Shown in pieces: positions 41,503 through 50,039 of a stretch of DNA of 64,000 bases. The notes under the pieces were generated by a model. The model saw only the letters and a list, made by a program, of their open reading frames with translations, searched no databases and had not been told where the DNA came from. The stretch is taken from the NCBI GenBank assembly GCA_017471825.1, contig JAFURQ010000007.1:166278-230277 (forward strand), in the 5' to 3' direction. Source of the DNA: Clostridia bacterium. Lineage in GTDB: Bacteria > Bacillota > Clostridia > Oscillospirales > CAG-272. The position numbers and the translations under genes were made by a program. Each line of letters opens with the position of its first letter. Positions within the stretch are counted from its first letter, which is position 1.

Positions 41503-42108
41503 ATGGCAAGTTATACCCCCGAGCAGGTCGTAGGCGTTGCAGGCGCGAGATACGCTGAGTGCAAGAGCCTCATTCAGGAGATGTCTGACGTTGTTAAGAG
41601 CGTTAGCCCTGATTTTTCTTTTGAAATCGCAATGAGACAGTTTGATATAGTTCTTCAGACCATTCTTCTTTGCGCATCCCTCAAGGATAAGAACTTCGAG
41701 GCTCAGGAGTGCGCTCTTATGCGTGCTGTTACCGAGTATGCAGACGTTCTTCCCGTTATCAACGCAAAGTTTAAGGAAGAGAATGCAGATTGGCCCGGTA
41801 TGGACTGGGGCGACATCAACCTTCTTACCGACGAGAACAAGGAAAACCTTACTATGATCGTTGGCTCTATGGTTGAGAAGTATGCAACCGAGTTCGTTTC
41901 CTACTTCGCAGTAGTTGATAAGGTTGTTACCGAGAAGGATTACATGGTGCTGCTTGACGAGGCTATTACCGGAATCATCTTCTCCGTTGCTCTTATCGAC
42001 GGCGACGACATCGACAGTGACGTTGTTAAGGAAGAGGCTGTTTCCGCACTCGCTATGTACAACGTGCTTCTTAAGAACAAGTGGAAGGAAATGGTTGAGT
42101 CCAACTAA
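41503..42108 (+). CDS. All-helical protein, possibly TerB-like, probably highly expressed
   Basis: Not recognised with certainty. The 201-residue soluble protein is predicted to be all alpha-helical. Two segments, QTILLCASLKDKNFEAQECALMRA and GIIFSVALIDGDDIDSDVVKEEA, resemble the acidic helix-turn-helix pairs of TerB-like proteins and may be a duplication. Codon use is biased toward AAG, GTT, GCA and CTT, unlike the GC-rich neighbours and like that of dnaK, suggesting abundant expression. A consensus promoter and AAAGGAG ribosome binding site support this. It is a single-gene unit with its own terminator. Confidence 0.6.
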   Translation: MASYTPEQVVGVAGARYAECKSLIQEMSDVVKSVSPDFSFEIAMRQFDIVLQTILLCASLKDKNFEAQECALMRAVTEYADVLPVINAKFKEENADWPGMDWGDINLLTDENKENLTMIVGSMVEKYATEFVSYFAVVDKVVTEKDYMVLLDEAITGIIFSVALIDGDDIDSDVVKEEAVSALAMYNVLLKNKWKEMVESN

Positions 42109-42118
42109 TTTTCTACAT

Positions 42119-42153
42119 AAAAAATCGCACTCCTTCGGGAGTGCGATTTTTTG
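42119..42153. terminator. Bidirectional terminator
   Basis: AAAAATCGCACTCC-TTC-GGGAGTGCGATTTTT. Confidence 0.9.
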
Positions 42154-42156
42154 CTT

Positions 42157-43905
42157 TTACTGCTTTTTGAGCATTTTGAGAACGGTTGACTTATACTTTG
42201 CGCGTGGGTCGGTGAAGGAGCGCTTTGCCGCTTCGCCGTAAAGCTGGTAGGCGCGCGTTTTGTCGGTGCTGACACCGCCGCCGAACTCGTAAAGGCAACC
42301 GAGAGTGTAGATAGCCTTCGGGTGGGAGAGCTTCATTGCGTTAGCGAGTGCCTTTGCCGCGGGGATGAGCTTTTTGTTATAAATCAGGCGCATGGCGGTG
42401 GAGTAGAGCTTGTCACCGAGGTGGCGGCGCTTGTTCTCGTAGATTCTGCGGAGCTCGCGCCTTGCTCTTTGCTCGCCGCTGTTTTGTGCGAGGGTGAGAT
42501 ATTTCACCGCGAGGTCGAAATCAAAGGCGGTGCCTATACCGCGTGAATAGCAGACACCGAGAGGGAGATAGGCGTCGGTGACTCCGAGGGCAACAGCCTT
42601 CGTGTAATTTTCGAAGGCGCCGCGGCGAAAGACGTCGGTGCCTATGCCGAGGGCATAGCATTCGCCGACCTTGAGATAGCCGAGAGGGAAGCCCATAAGA
42701 GCGGAGATTGAGTAATCGCGGAAGGCGTCCTCCGGTCTTTCGTCCTCCGCCTCTGCCGCGCGGTAAAAATAATTCTCGCGTGATTTGCGGATTTCCCTTG
42801 CCTTTTCTGCGGCGGTCGTGCTTCCGCCGTTTGCGGCAAGCTCAAAGAGCTCGCAGGCACGTGCGACGTCGCGGCCGTGGTAGTCCTTATGGTGATAGAT
42901 GTCGCCCATATATTCGTAGGCGAGAGTTGAGCCGAGGCTTGCGGCGTGCTCGAAGGATTCGAGCGCGAGGCGGATATTCTGCTTCACGTGCTCGCCGCTT
43001 CTGTACATCAGACCGAGCATAAGATAGGCTCTGGCGGAGCCTGTTGCGGCGGCGTGGGAGAGGACGCGGACTGCCTCCTGCGGATTTTTTTCGCTCTCGC
43101 AGGAGAGGTAGTGCTCGGCGAGCTCGCACATTCTGTCGGGATTGCCGCCTTCGGCGAGCATAACGTAAAGCTTTGTTTGCGCGCTTTCAAATCCGAGCCT
43201 TTTCGCCTGACCTATGAGCCCCTCGATAAGACCCTCGTAATCCTCGCAAACGATGCGCGGCGGCTCCTCTGCCTTGACTGCGCGGAGCTTGTACGCGAGC
43301 TTTAGGGCGTAGAGCGGCGGGAAGGTGAATTTATCCATATACCATTTTGCGTATTCGTTTGAGCGCTCGATTCCGTCGCCGTTATAGTATCTCATAGCGA
43401 GCTTTACTATTGCGTCGGAGTCGCCGCCCGCCGCGGCAAGATAGTAGTAGCAGTTTGCGTAAACGTTTTTACCCTGCTCCGCGTAGTAGTCTGCCGCGGA
43501 GAGATATGCGTTTTCACAGCCGAGGGCGGCGGAGAAGAGAAGCCAGAATTTGCTGAGCTCGTCGCTCATTCTGGAGATAAGCCTTGAATATCTGTATGCG
43601 GAATATGGGTCGCATTTTTTCGCCGCGCGGAAGAAAAATTCGGTTGCGCGGTCTATATCGCGCGGCACGGGTCCGCCCTTTTCGAGCAGCTTGGCGTATT
43701 CGCGCTCTGCCGCGGTGTCGCCCGCGTCGGCAAGAATCATATAATTTTCAACGACGGTTTCCTCCTCGCCTGCACGAAGGGCAACGTCGAGCTCACGGCG
43801 GTATTCTGCAATTTCCGCCGCGGAAAGAACTATTTTTTCGTGACATTCGGGGCAAACGGGGCCGGTGTAGACGCCCTCGTAACCGCATTTTTTACAACGA
43901 ATCAT
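42157..43905 (-). CDS. Sel1-repeat protein with N-terminal zinc ribbon
   Basis: The ATG at 43905 follows GGAGT and gives 582 residues. Residues 1-25 form a zinc ribbon (CKKCGYEG...CPECHEK). The remainder is a chain of Sel1-like (TPR-related) helical repeats of about 36 residues, recognisable from blocks such as AYLMLGLMYRSGEHVKQN, LAYEYMGDIYHHKDY, AYLPLGVCYSRGIGT and AIYTLGCLYEFGGGVSTD. Such proteins are protein-interaction scaffolds. No signal peptide or membrane segment is present. Partners are unknown. Confidence 0.85.
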   Translation of the reverse strand: MIRCKKCGYEGVYTGPVCPECHEKIVLSAAEIAEYRRELDVALRAGEEETVVENYMILADAGDTAAEREYAKLLEKGGPVPRDIDRATEFFFRAAKKCDPYSAYRYSRLISRMSDELSKFWLLFSAALGCENAYLSAADYYAEQGKNVYANCYYYLAAAGGDSDAIVKLAMRYYNGDGIERSNEYAKWYMDKFTFPPLYALKLAYKLRAVKAEEPPRIVCEDYEGLIEGLIGQAKRLGFESAQTKLYVMLAEGGNPDRMCELAEHYLSCESEKNPQEAVRVLSHAAATGSARAYLMLGLMYRSGEHVKQNIRLALESFEHAASLGSTLAYEYMGDIYHHKDYHGRDVARACELFELAANGGSTTAAEKAREIRKSRENYFYRAAEAEDERPEDAFRDYSISALMGFPLGYLKVGECYALGIGTDVFRRGAFENYTKAVALGVTDAYLPLGVCYSRGIGTAFDFDLAVKYLTLAQNSGEQRARRELRRIYENKRRHLGDKLYSTAMRLIYNKKLIPAAKALANAMKLSHPKAIYTLGCLYEFGGGVSTDKTRAYQLYGEAAKRSFTDPRAKYKSTVLKMLKKQ

Positions 43906-43973
43906 TTTTTTACTCCTATAAATCAATAGGCTCTTTGACTTAACAAAAAATTATGAAGCCGTGCTTCACTACA

Positions 43974-44002
43974 ATTTTACACTATACCGCAATTTTTGTC
44001 AA
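43974..44002 (-). promoter_or_regulatory. Promoter of the Sel1 gene
   Basis: Minus strand TTGACA (43997-44002), 17-base spacer, TAAAAT (43974-43979). Confidence 0.8.
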
Positions 44003-44072
44003 ATAATTTTTAAATATGCGGGGAAAATAGAGAAAAAGGACGCGTAAAATATGCGTTGGAATGGAGGTTTTT

Positions 44073-44240
44073 ATGCTTTTCGGAAAGAGTGAGAGAAAAA
44101 AGAGCTCTGCCTGTATGCTTGTTGTGATAGGCGCGCTCGCCGTTGTCGGTGCGGCAAGCATAACCAACAAGGGCAAGAAGATTGTTAATTGCGTTTCAAC
44201 GAAAATTAAGGGTCTTGTCAAGGGCGACGAGGAAATGTAA
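44073..44240 (+). CDS. 55-residue membrane peptide
   Basis: A short gene with a textbook ribosome binding site (TGGAGG, nine bases before the ATG). The peptide begins MLFGKSERKKSSACMLVVIG, has one hydrophobic segment (about residues 13-31: ACMLVVIGALAVVGAASI) and ends in a basic tail with IKGLVKGDEEM. Topology is probably N-terminus inside. The terminator at 44282 follows. Small peptides of this kind are widespread in Clostridia; their role is unknown. Sense codon use looks genuine, and the ORF overlapping on the other strand lacks a ribosome binding site. Confidence 0.75.
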   Translation: MLFGKSERKKSSACMLVVIGALAVVGAASITNKGKKIVNCVSTKIKGLVKGDEEM

Positions 44241-44281
44241 TATATTGGGACTGCCGCATTTAGGCATAACCGAATAAAAAC

Positions 44282-44316
44282 AGAGGTATTGTGCGAAAAA
44301 CACAGTACCTCTTTCT
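44282..44316 (+). terminator. Terminator of the small peptide gene
   Basis: AGAGGTATTGTG pairs with CACAGTACCTCT (one mismatch), followed by TTTC. Confidence 0.75.
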
Positions 44317-44423
44317 TGTAAAAACATTTTTTAGAGAAAAAGAGAGGTAGAAAACCTACGGTTTTCCTCGTTTCTATTGTTTTTTCTCGGGTTTTACCTT
44401 GATTTTTCTGAATTCTTAATGAG

Positions 44424-44453
44424 ACACCCCCTTTTTCGTGCGCGCATAAAATG
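44424..44453 (+). promoter_or_regulatory. Possible sigma-K-type promoter of dpaAB
   Basis: ACAC (44424-44427) and CATAAAATGATA (44445-44456) resemble the mother-cell sigma K elements AC and CATAnnnTA at a spacing of 16-17 bases. No sigma-A promoter is apparent, and dpaAB is a known sigma-K target. Confidence 0.4.
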
Positions 44454-44512
44454 ATATTGTAGGCAGGACGTAATTGTGCCTGCCTTCCTTAGACTACATT
44501 TGGAGAAAGACC

Positions 44513-45292
44513 ATGAAAATAGAAAATTACGGCGTTGGGCCGCGGTGTGCGGAGGTGATGCGCCGTCTTGTCGTCTGGGACACGGAGGGCGGTATCCCCG
44601 AGGGCGTCGGGCGCATAATTCTTCTGCCGATACCGACTGCGCGCGATAAGATTCATATTACGGGCACCGACAGGCTCGTCAGCGAGGTGCTTGCGGACGT
44701 TGGCGAGGGGGACGTGGTGGTTGGCTACGGCATATCCGCCGACGATACGGCATATATTGCGGCGGTCGGTGCATACTGCTTTGATGCCGCCGAGGACGAG
44801 GTATTCCTCGGGGAGAACGCCGAAATAAGCGCTCTCGGTGCTCTGGGATACATTCTTACCACATCGGATAAGGTGCCGAGCGACCTGACGGTCGGGGTTA
44901 TCGGCTATGGAAGGATAGGAAGCGCGCTTGTTCGCTCGCTCCTGTTTTACGGGGCGAGGGTGAGGGTATATACCTCAAAGGAGCTTACACGGGTGGAGCT
45001 TGGCGAGTGCGCGATAGATACGGTTTATATGCCTCGGGGAGAGGAAATTATCCCCGATATAGACTTCTGCGATATCATTATAAACACTGCGCCGACACCC
45101 CTTGCAAAAAGCTTTCCGACGGGGCGAGTGCCCGACGGGGTGCGAGTTATCGAGCTTGCCTCGGGAAACAATTTTTCGGGTGTGGACGGAGTGGAAAAGC
45201 AGATGTCGATACCGGATAAAATGTATGCGAAAAGCGCAGGTCGGGCATATTTCCAAGCAATAAAGAGATACATCGAGGGGGTGTTTGTATGA
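44513..45292 (+). CDS. dpaA: Dipicolinate synthase subunit A
   Basis: DpaA with DpaB converts a lysine-pathway intermediate to dipicolinic acid in the mother cell; this is packed into the spore core with calcium. The ATG at 44513 follows TTTGGAGAAAG and gives 259 residues, about 35 shorter than B. subtilis SpoVFA, mainly at the N-terminus. The Rossmann motif is LTVGVIGYGRIGSALVRSL (about residues 125-143), followed by an NAD-type domain with DIIINTAP and GVRVIELASG. It overlaps dpaB by four bases. A mother-cell promoter is likely. Confidence 0.9.
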   Translation: MKIENYGVGPRCAEVMRRLVVWDTEGGIPEGVGRIILLPIPTARDKIHITGTDRLVSEVLADVGEGDVVVGYGISADDTAYIAAVGAYCFDAAEDEVFLGENAEISALGALGYILTTSDKVPSDLTVGVIGYGRIGSALVRSLLFYGARVRVYTSKELTRVELGECAIDTVYMPRGEEIIPDIDFCDIIINTAPTPLAKSFPTGRVPDGVRVIELASGNNFSGVDGVEKQMSIPDKMYAKSAGRAYFQAIKRYIEGVFV

Positions 45293-45846
45293 TCGGATAT
45301 GCGTTTTGCGGCTCCTTTTGCACTCTTTCGGATTCGCTAGCGGCGCTTGAAAAAATAATTGACACGGGTGCCGAGGTTCAGCCGATTGTGAGCGAAAACG
45401 TATGGAATACCGACACGCGTTTTTTTGCCGCGAGTGATTTTCGGCGCAGGGTGCGCGAGCTTTGCGGCAGGGAGATTGTCAGCACGTCGGTTGCGGCAGA
45501 GCCGTTTGGGCAAAAAAGACTCGAATATCTCGTTATAGCGCCCTGCACGGGCAACACGCTCGCAAAGCTTGCCTGCGGAATAACCGACACCGCCGTTACA
45601 ATGGCGGCAAAGGCGCATCTGCGCTGTGACGGTGACCTTCTGATAGCTCTGGCGAGCAATGACGCGATGTCACAGAATCTCAAGAGCATCGCTACGCTTC
45701 TGACGCGCAAATCGGTTTATATGGTACCTATGCGGCAGGATAATCCCGTGGGCAAGCCGCATTCGCTCGTCGCGGATTTCACAATGATTCCCGACGCGAT
45801 AAAGGCTATGAAGGAGGGGCGACAGCTTCGTCCCTTGTTTCTGTAA
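45289..45846 (+). CDS. dpaB: Dipicolinate synthase subunit B
   Basis: DpaB is the flavoprotein partner of DpaA. The 185-residue protein has the flavoprotein signature GYAFCGSFCT at the start, LVIAPCTGNTLAKLACGITDTAVTMAAKAHLR and NPVGKPHSLVADF, and is of normal length. It is translationally coupled to dpaA (ATGA). Together with spoIIE it makes the sporulating lifestyle secure. The gene contains a copy of the motif TTGACACGGGT (45359-45369). Confidence 0.93.
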   Translation: MIGYAFCGSFCTLSDSLAALEKIIDTGAEVQPIVSENVWNTDTRFFAASDFRRRVRELCGREIVSTSVAAEPFGQKRLEYLVIAPCTGNTLAKLACGITDTAVTMAAKAHLRCDGDLLIALASNDAMSQNLKSIATLLTRKSVYMVPMRQDNPVGKPHSLVADFTMIPDAIKAMKEGRQLRPLFL

Positions 45847-45953
45847 TTCGGAATAAACGAAAAAACGGCAGTTGTGCTGTGTCCGGCGGTGCTTCTGCCG
45901 TAAAAATATTTCGCGGGAGTTGGGACTAAAAGCTCTGAGCTCTGCTTTTTGCC

Positions 45954-45982
45954 TTGACATTGAGGCGCGGTTTTGATACAAT
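45954..45982 (+). promoter_or_regulatory. Sigma-A promoter of the U32 peptidase gene
   Basis: TTGACA (45954-45959), 17-base spacer, TACAAT (45977-45982). Confidence 0.85.
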
Positions 45983-46011
45983 TATTGTATTGAAAAGGAA
46001 AGGAGAGCGCG

Positions 46012-48048
46012 ATGAGAAGAAGAAACGAGCTGCCCGAGCTTCTCGCACCTGCGGGATCTATGCAAGCCTTGCTTGCCGCCGTTGAGGCGGGCGCCGACGC
46101 CGTGTACGTTGGCGGAAAGAGCTTTGGCGCGCGGGCGTATGCCGAAAATTTCGACCTTGACGGACTTCGTGCGGCGGTTGAATACTGTCATATTCACGGA
46201 GTGAAGCTGTACGTGACGGTGAACACCCTTGTTTTCGACAGGGAGCTTGCCGCGCTTTCCGATTACGCCGCCCTGCTGTACAGAATGGGGGTTGACGCGC
46301 TTATCTGCGCGGATTTGGGTGCGATAAGAGAGATCAGGCGCCGACTGCCCGATTTTGAAATTCACGCATCAACACAGATGTCGATTCACAACACAAGCGG
46401 CGCCGTTATGGCGGCGGAGCTCGGCTGTACGAGGGTTGTACCCGCGAGGGAGCTCTCGCTTCGCGATATAGTATCCATAGTCGAAAAATCGCCCGTTGAG
46501 GTTGAGGTTTTTTTACACGGGGCGCTGTGTGTGTGCCATTCCGGGCAATGCCTTATGTCCTCGATGGTGGGCGGAAGGAGCGGAAACAGAGGCGAGTGTG
46601 CGCAGCCTTGCCGACTTCCGTACAACCGCGATAAATATCTGCTATCCCTGAAGGATTTATCTCTTGCCGACCATATTGGCGAGCTCATTGATTCGGGTGT
46701 TGCCTCGCTCAAGATTGAGGGAAGGATGAAATCCGCACAGTACGTTTACAATATAACGAAAATATACAGGACTCTTCTTGACGAGCGCAGAGGTGCTGTC
46801 GAGAGCGAGCGGCGCATTCTCGCCGACACGTTTTCCCGCGGCGGCTTTACCGACGGATATTTCGTCGGCAAAACGAACGGTAAAATGACAGGAGTGAGAA
46901 GCGAGGAGGACAAGGAGCGTACCGAAAGACTCGGCGAGCGTAGCTTTGAGCCGATGAGGGTTAAGGCAACGGCAAGCATTGTTATGCGACTTGGCGAGCC
47001 GTCGAGAATGACTCTCACCGCCAACGGAAAAATGGTATGCGTCAGCGGTGCCGTCCCTGCCACTGCAGAAAGCTCTCCGCTCACGGCAGATGGAGTGAAG
47101 GCGCGCCTTGCGAAGATGGGAAACACCTACATTTCGCTTGCGCCTGAGGATATAGATATACAGCTCGACGAGGGGATAAATCTCGCGCCGTCGGCTATTA
47201 ATGCTCTGCGCAGAGATGCTGCCGCGGCATATCAGTCCTGCGAGAGAAAAATTGCGGTTAATACCGACCCGTGTGAAGAAATTCTGCCGAAAAGGCGCTC
47301 AAAAAGGTTTAAAACGGCAACGTTTTTTGCCCCTCGGGCGTATTCGGAGCTTACCGCGAGGCATCCGGAGCTTGTCGGGGAGCTTGATATAGCATTTTTG
47401 CCGCTTCACAGGCTCGACGAGCTTGATGCGGTGCCGAGCGGCGTATATATTCCGCCCGTTGTGTTCGACAGCGAGCTTGACGAGGTTGGTGATATGCTTG
47501 CCCGTGCGGCAGAGCGCGGCGTGAAATACGCGCTTGTCAGCAATATCGGTGCGATAGCTTTGGCGAAGAAATACGGTCTTGTGCCGATTGGCGATTTTCG
47601 TCTTAACGTTACTAATGCGCTCTCCCGTGCGGAATACGAGAGGCTTGGAGTTTGCGAGATTATACTCTCTCCCGAGCTTACTCTGCCGATGGCGAGAGAT
47701 ATAGGGGGCGGAGTCATTACACTCGGCAGAATTCCGCTTATGCTTACCGAGCGGTGCTTTATGCGCGAGAGCGTTGGCTGTGAGGCTTGCGCGGCGGGCA
47801 AGGGCGGTATAACCGACAGAAAGGGCGCGCGTTTTCCGATGCTTCGTGAATACAGGCACAGAAATCTGATTTTCAATTCTGCGCTTACCTATATGGGCGA
47901 CCGCCGCGACGAGCTTTGCCGTGCGGACGTAAAATTTGAGCATTTTATTTTCTCGGTTGAGAGCGCAGATAGGATTGCGGAGCTGATGTTGAGATACAAA
48001 CGCGGCGAGCCGCTGAAGGATGCAGTGCGGAGAATAGGAAAAAGATAA
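46012..48048 (+). CDS. U32-family peptidase / RlhA-type protein
   Basis: The 678-residue protein has the U32 signature: LLAPAGSMQALLAAVEAGADAVYVGG, VTVNTL, ADLGAIREIRR, STQMSIHN, VFLHGALCVCHSGQCLMSS and NRGECAQPCRLPY, followed by a long C-terminal domain (about residues 330-678) with further conserved Cys (ERCFMRESVGCEACAAG). Family members include collagenase-like proteases and RlhA, which hydroxylates 23S rRNA C2501; the Cys in FLHGALC...C...C and CAQPC may bind an Fe-S cluster, favouring the RNA-modifying role. Expressed alone from its own promoter. Confidence 0.87.
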   Translation: MRRRNELPELLAPAGSMQALLAAVEAGADAVYVGGKSFGARAYAENFDLDGLRAAVEYCHIHGVKLYVTVNTLVFDRELAALSDYAALLYRMGVDALICADLGAIREIRRRLPDFEIHASTQMSIHNTSGAVMAAELGCTRVVPARELSLRDIVSIVEKSPVEVEVFLHGALCVCHSGQCLMSSMVGGRSGNRGECAQPCRLPYNRDKYLLSLKDLSLADHIGELIDSGVASLKIEGRMKSAQYVYNITKIYRTLLDERRGAVESERRILADTFSRGGFTDGYFVGKTNGKMTGVRSEEDKERTERLGERSFEPMRVKATASIVMRLGEPSRMTLTANGKMVCVSGAVPATAESSPLTADGVKARLAKMGNTYISLAPEDIDIQLDEGINLAPSAINALRRDAAAAYQSCERKIAVNTDPCEEILPKRRSKRFKTATFFAPRAYSELTARHPELVGELDIAFLPLHRLDELDAVPSGVYIPPVVFDSELDEVGDMLARAAERGVKYALVSNIGAIALAKKYGLVPIGDFRLNVTNALSRAEYERLGVCEIILSPELTLPMARDIGGGVITLGRIPLMLTERCFMRESVGCEACAAGKGGITDRKGARFPMLREYRHRNLIFNSALTYMGDRRDELCRADVKFEHFIFSVESADRIAELMLRYKRGEPLKDAVRRIGKR

Positions 48049-48049
48049 T

Positions 48050-48083
48050 AAAAAGGGAAATCCGAAACGGATTTCCCTTTTTA
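48050..48083. terminator. Bidirectional terminator between U32 and the dnaI-type gene
   Basis: AAAAAGGGAAATCC-GAAAC-GGATTTCCCTTTTT. Confidence 0.9.
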
Positions 48084-49034
48084 TTAATTGGAAAGGCGGT
48101 TGTCCTTGCCTCCGAAGAGAAGGATTATCGAATCCTTACCCACTATGCGCGAGTAGATTCTGTCCTCGTATTTGCGGGAGAGCTCTTCGGGCGAGAGATT
48201 CGTGGAGATTATGGATGCGAGCCCCTTATTAAGTCTGGTGTTAAGCAGATTGTAGAGGCAGGAAACGGTGAATTGATTCACAAACTCGGTGCCGAGGTCG
48301 TCGATTATAAGGAGGTCGCACTCCATATACTTTTCGCCCTTGGGCTCGTAGGGGCCGTAGCCGCTTCTGAAGCGGTCCTGCTCAAATGCCGAGATGATGT
48401 TCTGCGCGGAATCGTAGAGAACCTCGTAGCCACGCTCTATGACCGTTTTTGCAATGGCGGTGGAAATATGGGTTTTTCCCGTTCCCGTCGGGCCTATAAG
48501 AAGGAGATTCTTAGTTTCCTCGGTGCTACCGAAATTATCGGCGAAGCCGCGTGCGACGCTGTAGTTACGTGCCATTCTCTTTCTTACGGTTTCATCCTCG
48601 TATTTTGTGAGGTCGAAGTTCTCGAAGGACTGCTTCTCGATAAGGTTGCCGATGCCCGAGGAGCGAATGTTTTCCTTGAGCAAGAGCTCGCGGAAGCAGG
48701 AGCACATACCCGTACCCGTGTAACCTGAATCGGAGCAAAGGGGGCAGGTGTATTTAACCTCGGTGTAGTCCTCGGGATAGCCGAGTGCCTTGAGGACCTT
48801 GCGCCTTTTTTTGACAAGCTGTGCGTTTCTTTCTCTTATGGGGGTGATATCCCGTCCCTCGCAGGCGGTTTTGAAAAGAAGGAGTCCTGTGCCTACAAGC
48901 TCGTCGTCGATTTCTCTTATTTCATCGGACTCGAGTCTTACCTCTGCGTTTCTTGCATCAGCCTCGGCAATTGCCACAAGACGTCTTGACTCTATTTCGT
49001 TTTTTACCTTCTGGTAATTTTCATATCCGTACAT
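48084..49034 (-). CDS. Helicase loader, DnaC/DnaI-type ATPase
   Basis: The 316-residue AAA+ protein has an N-terminal helical region, a small zinc cluster (CPLCSDSGYTGTGMCSC, about residues 95-111), Walker A GPTGTGKTH (about 180), Walker B LLIIDDLG (about 240) and sensor ISTNLS. It loads the replicative helicase at origins or stalled forks. It is the last gene of the long leftward operon, right after dnaD, which fits a primosomal pair. A copy of the ACACGGG motif lies in its zinc-cluster codons. Confidence 0.9.
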   Translation of the reverse strand: MYGYENYQKVKNEIESRRLVAIAEADARNAEVRLESDEIREIDDELVGTGLLLFKTACEGRDITPIRERNAQLVKKRRKVLKALGYPEDYTEVKYTCPLCSDSGYTGTGMCSCFRELLLKENIRSSGIGNLIEKQSFENFDLTKYEDETVRKRMARNYSVARGFADNFGSTEETKNLLLIGPTGTGKTHISTAIAKTVIERGYEVLYDSAQNIISAFEQDRFRSGYGPYEPKGEKYMECDLLIIDDLGTEFVNQFTVSCLYNLLNTRLNKGLASIISTNLSPEELSRKYEDRIYSRIVGKDSIILLFGGKDNRLSN

Positions 49035-49052
49035 ATTTGCGTCCTTTCATAC

Positions 49053-50039
49053 TCAATCTGTCGTTTCGTCTGTGCCGTAGCTACGCTCGAGTGCCTTTGC
49101 AAAGGCGTCCTCGACGTCAAAGTCGCCGTAGCGGAGGGGTGTTTTTTCTGCTCTCTTGCCGCGCGGTGCGGGCTTTCTATATTCTGCGCTCAATTCCGCA
49201 GCCCTTCTCTCGTGCTCAGCGTTGCAGTCGTCGACGGTTTTGCATCCTGCCTCGTGCCAGCTGACGAGAAGCTTGTTCATATAAGAGTAGGAGAGCTCTC
49301 CGCAGGCATCGACCGTGTAATTGAAGGCGGCGAGAAGTATCTTTTCACCAAAGCCAAACTCGTCCACCCATCTTTTTATGTACATTCTCTGATTGTCTGT
49401 CAGAATGGGGTTCTTGATACGGAAGGTTTTTATAAACATACGCTCGGACGAGGTTATGCTGTCCTGCGCTTTTATGTAGTCGTCGAGGTCGTCTGAGGAG
49501 AGTATTCCATGCTTTACAAGAGCTCTTGCCTTGTTGTAAATTTTTGATACCGTAACCTTGCCCTTATCCTTCATCCAGCCTGCGAGGTTGATTATATAAT
49601 CCTCCTCAAGTCCCTCGTCCTCATAGAGCTCGGAGATTTTTTTAATCTCGCTTCTTTCGAGGGTTGGCTTTTCGATTATACCTGCGATAATCTCAAAGAG
49701 CTCCTTCAGGTTGTTATCTCGTATGCTTTTGACAAGCTCGACGGCGGTTTTTTCATTGTCGTCAAATATGCCGCTGTCCTCAAATTCCTCGGTAACGGTG
49801 GGGGGCGTGTCGTTTTTTTTCTTGCTTGCGGCGGAGATAACTCCCGAATCCTCCCAGAAAACGAGCGATGCTCTGGCGCGTGCCGCCGAGGTTGAGGCGA
49901 GCCTTGCAATCGCGTTCTGCGAATCCACTCTGCCCTCAAGGCTTATAACGGCAAGAAGGACGCGGAGCTCCTCTGCTGTGGCTTCCTTGAAGTCCATATT
50001 GTCATTAAGGCTCGAAAGGTTGATTTTATATTCAGTCAT
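49053..50039 (-). CDS. DnaD-domain primosomal protein
   Basis: The 328-residue protein has two helical DnaD/DnaB2 repeats (about residues 105-185 and 200-285). The second contains RMYIKRWVDEFGFGEKILLAAFNYTV and YSYMNKLLVSWHEAG, the typical YxxxIxxxW motif form. N-terminal residues resemble a winged helix (AEELRVLLAVISLEGRVDSQNAIARLASTS-type). DnaD proteins remodel DNA at the origin and recruit the helicase loader encoded next door. It starts inside the rex gene, overlapping by eight bases with a GAGGAGG ribosome binding site. Confidence 0.88.
   Translation of the reverse strand: MTEYKINLSSLNDNMDFKEATAEELRVLLAVISLEGRVDSQNAIARLASTSAARARASLVFWEDSGVISAASKKKNDTPPTVTEEFEDSGIFDDNEKTAVELVKSIRDNNLKELFEIIAGIIEKPTLERSEIKKISELYEDEGLEEDYIINLAGWMKDKGKVTVSKIYNKARALVKHGILSSDDLDDYIKAQDSITSSERMFIKTFRIKNPILTDNQRMYIKRWVDEFGFGEKILLAAFNYTVDACGELSYSYMNKLLVSWHEAGCKTVDDCNAEHERRAAELSAEYRKPAPRGKRAEKTPLRYGDFDVEDAFAKALERSYGTDETTD

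Larger units (their letters stand above)
44241..44512. other. Intergenic region between the small peptide gene and dpaA
   Basis: Holds a terminator (44282-44316), the tight hairpin GAAAACC-TAC-GGTTTTC (44350-44366) and the inverted repeat GGCAGG...CCTGCC (44462-44484) just before dpaA. Confidence 0.6.

Noticed and set aside
45865-45902. Terminator after dpaB
   Set aside because: CGGCAG...CTGCCG can pair but the loop is long and no T-run follows on the plus strand.
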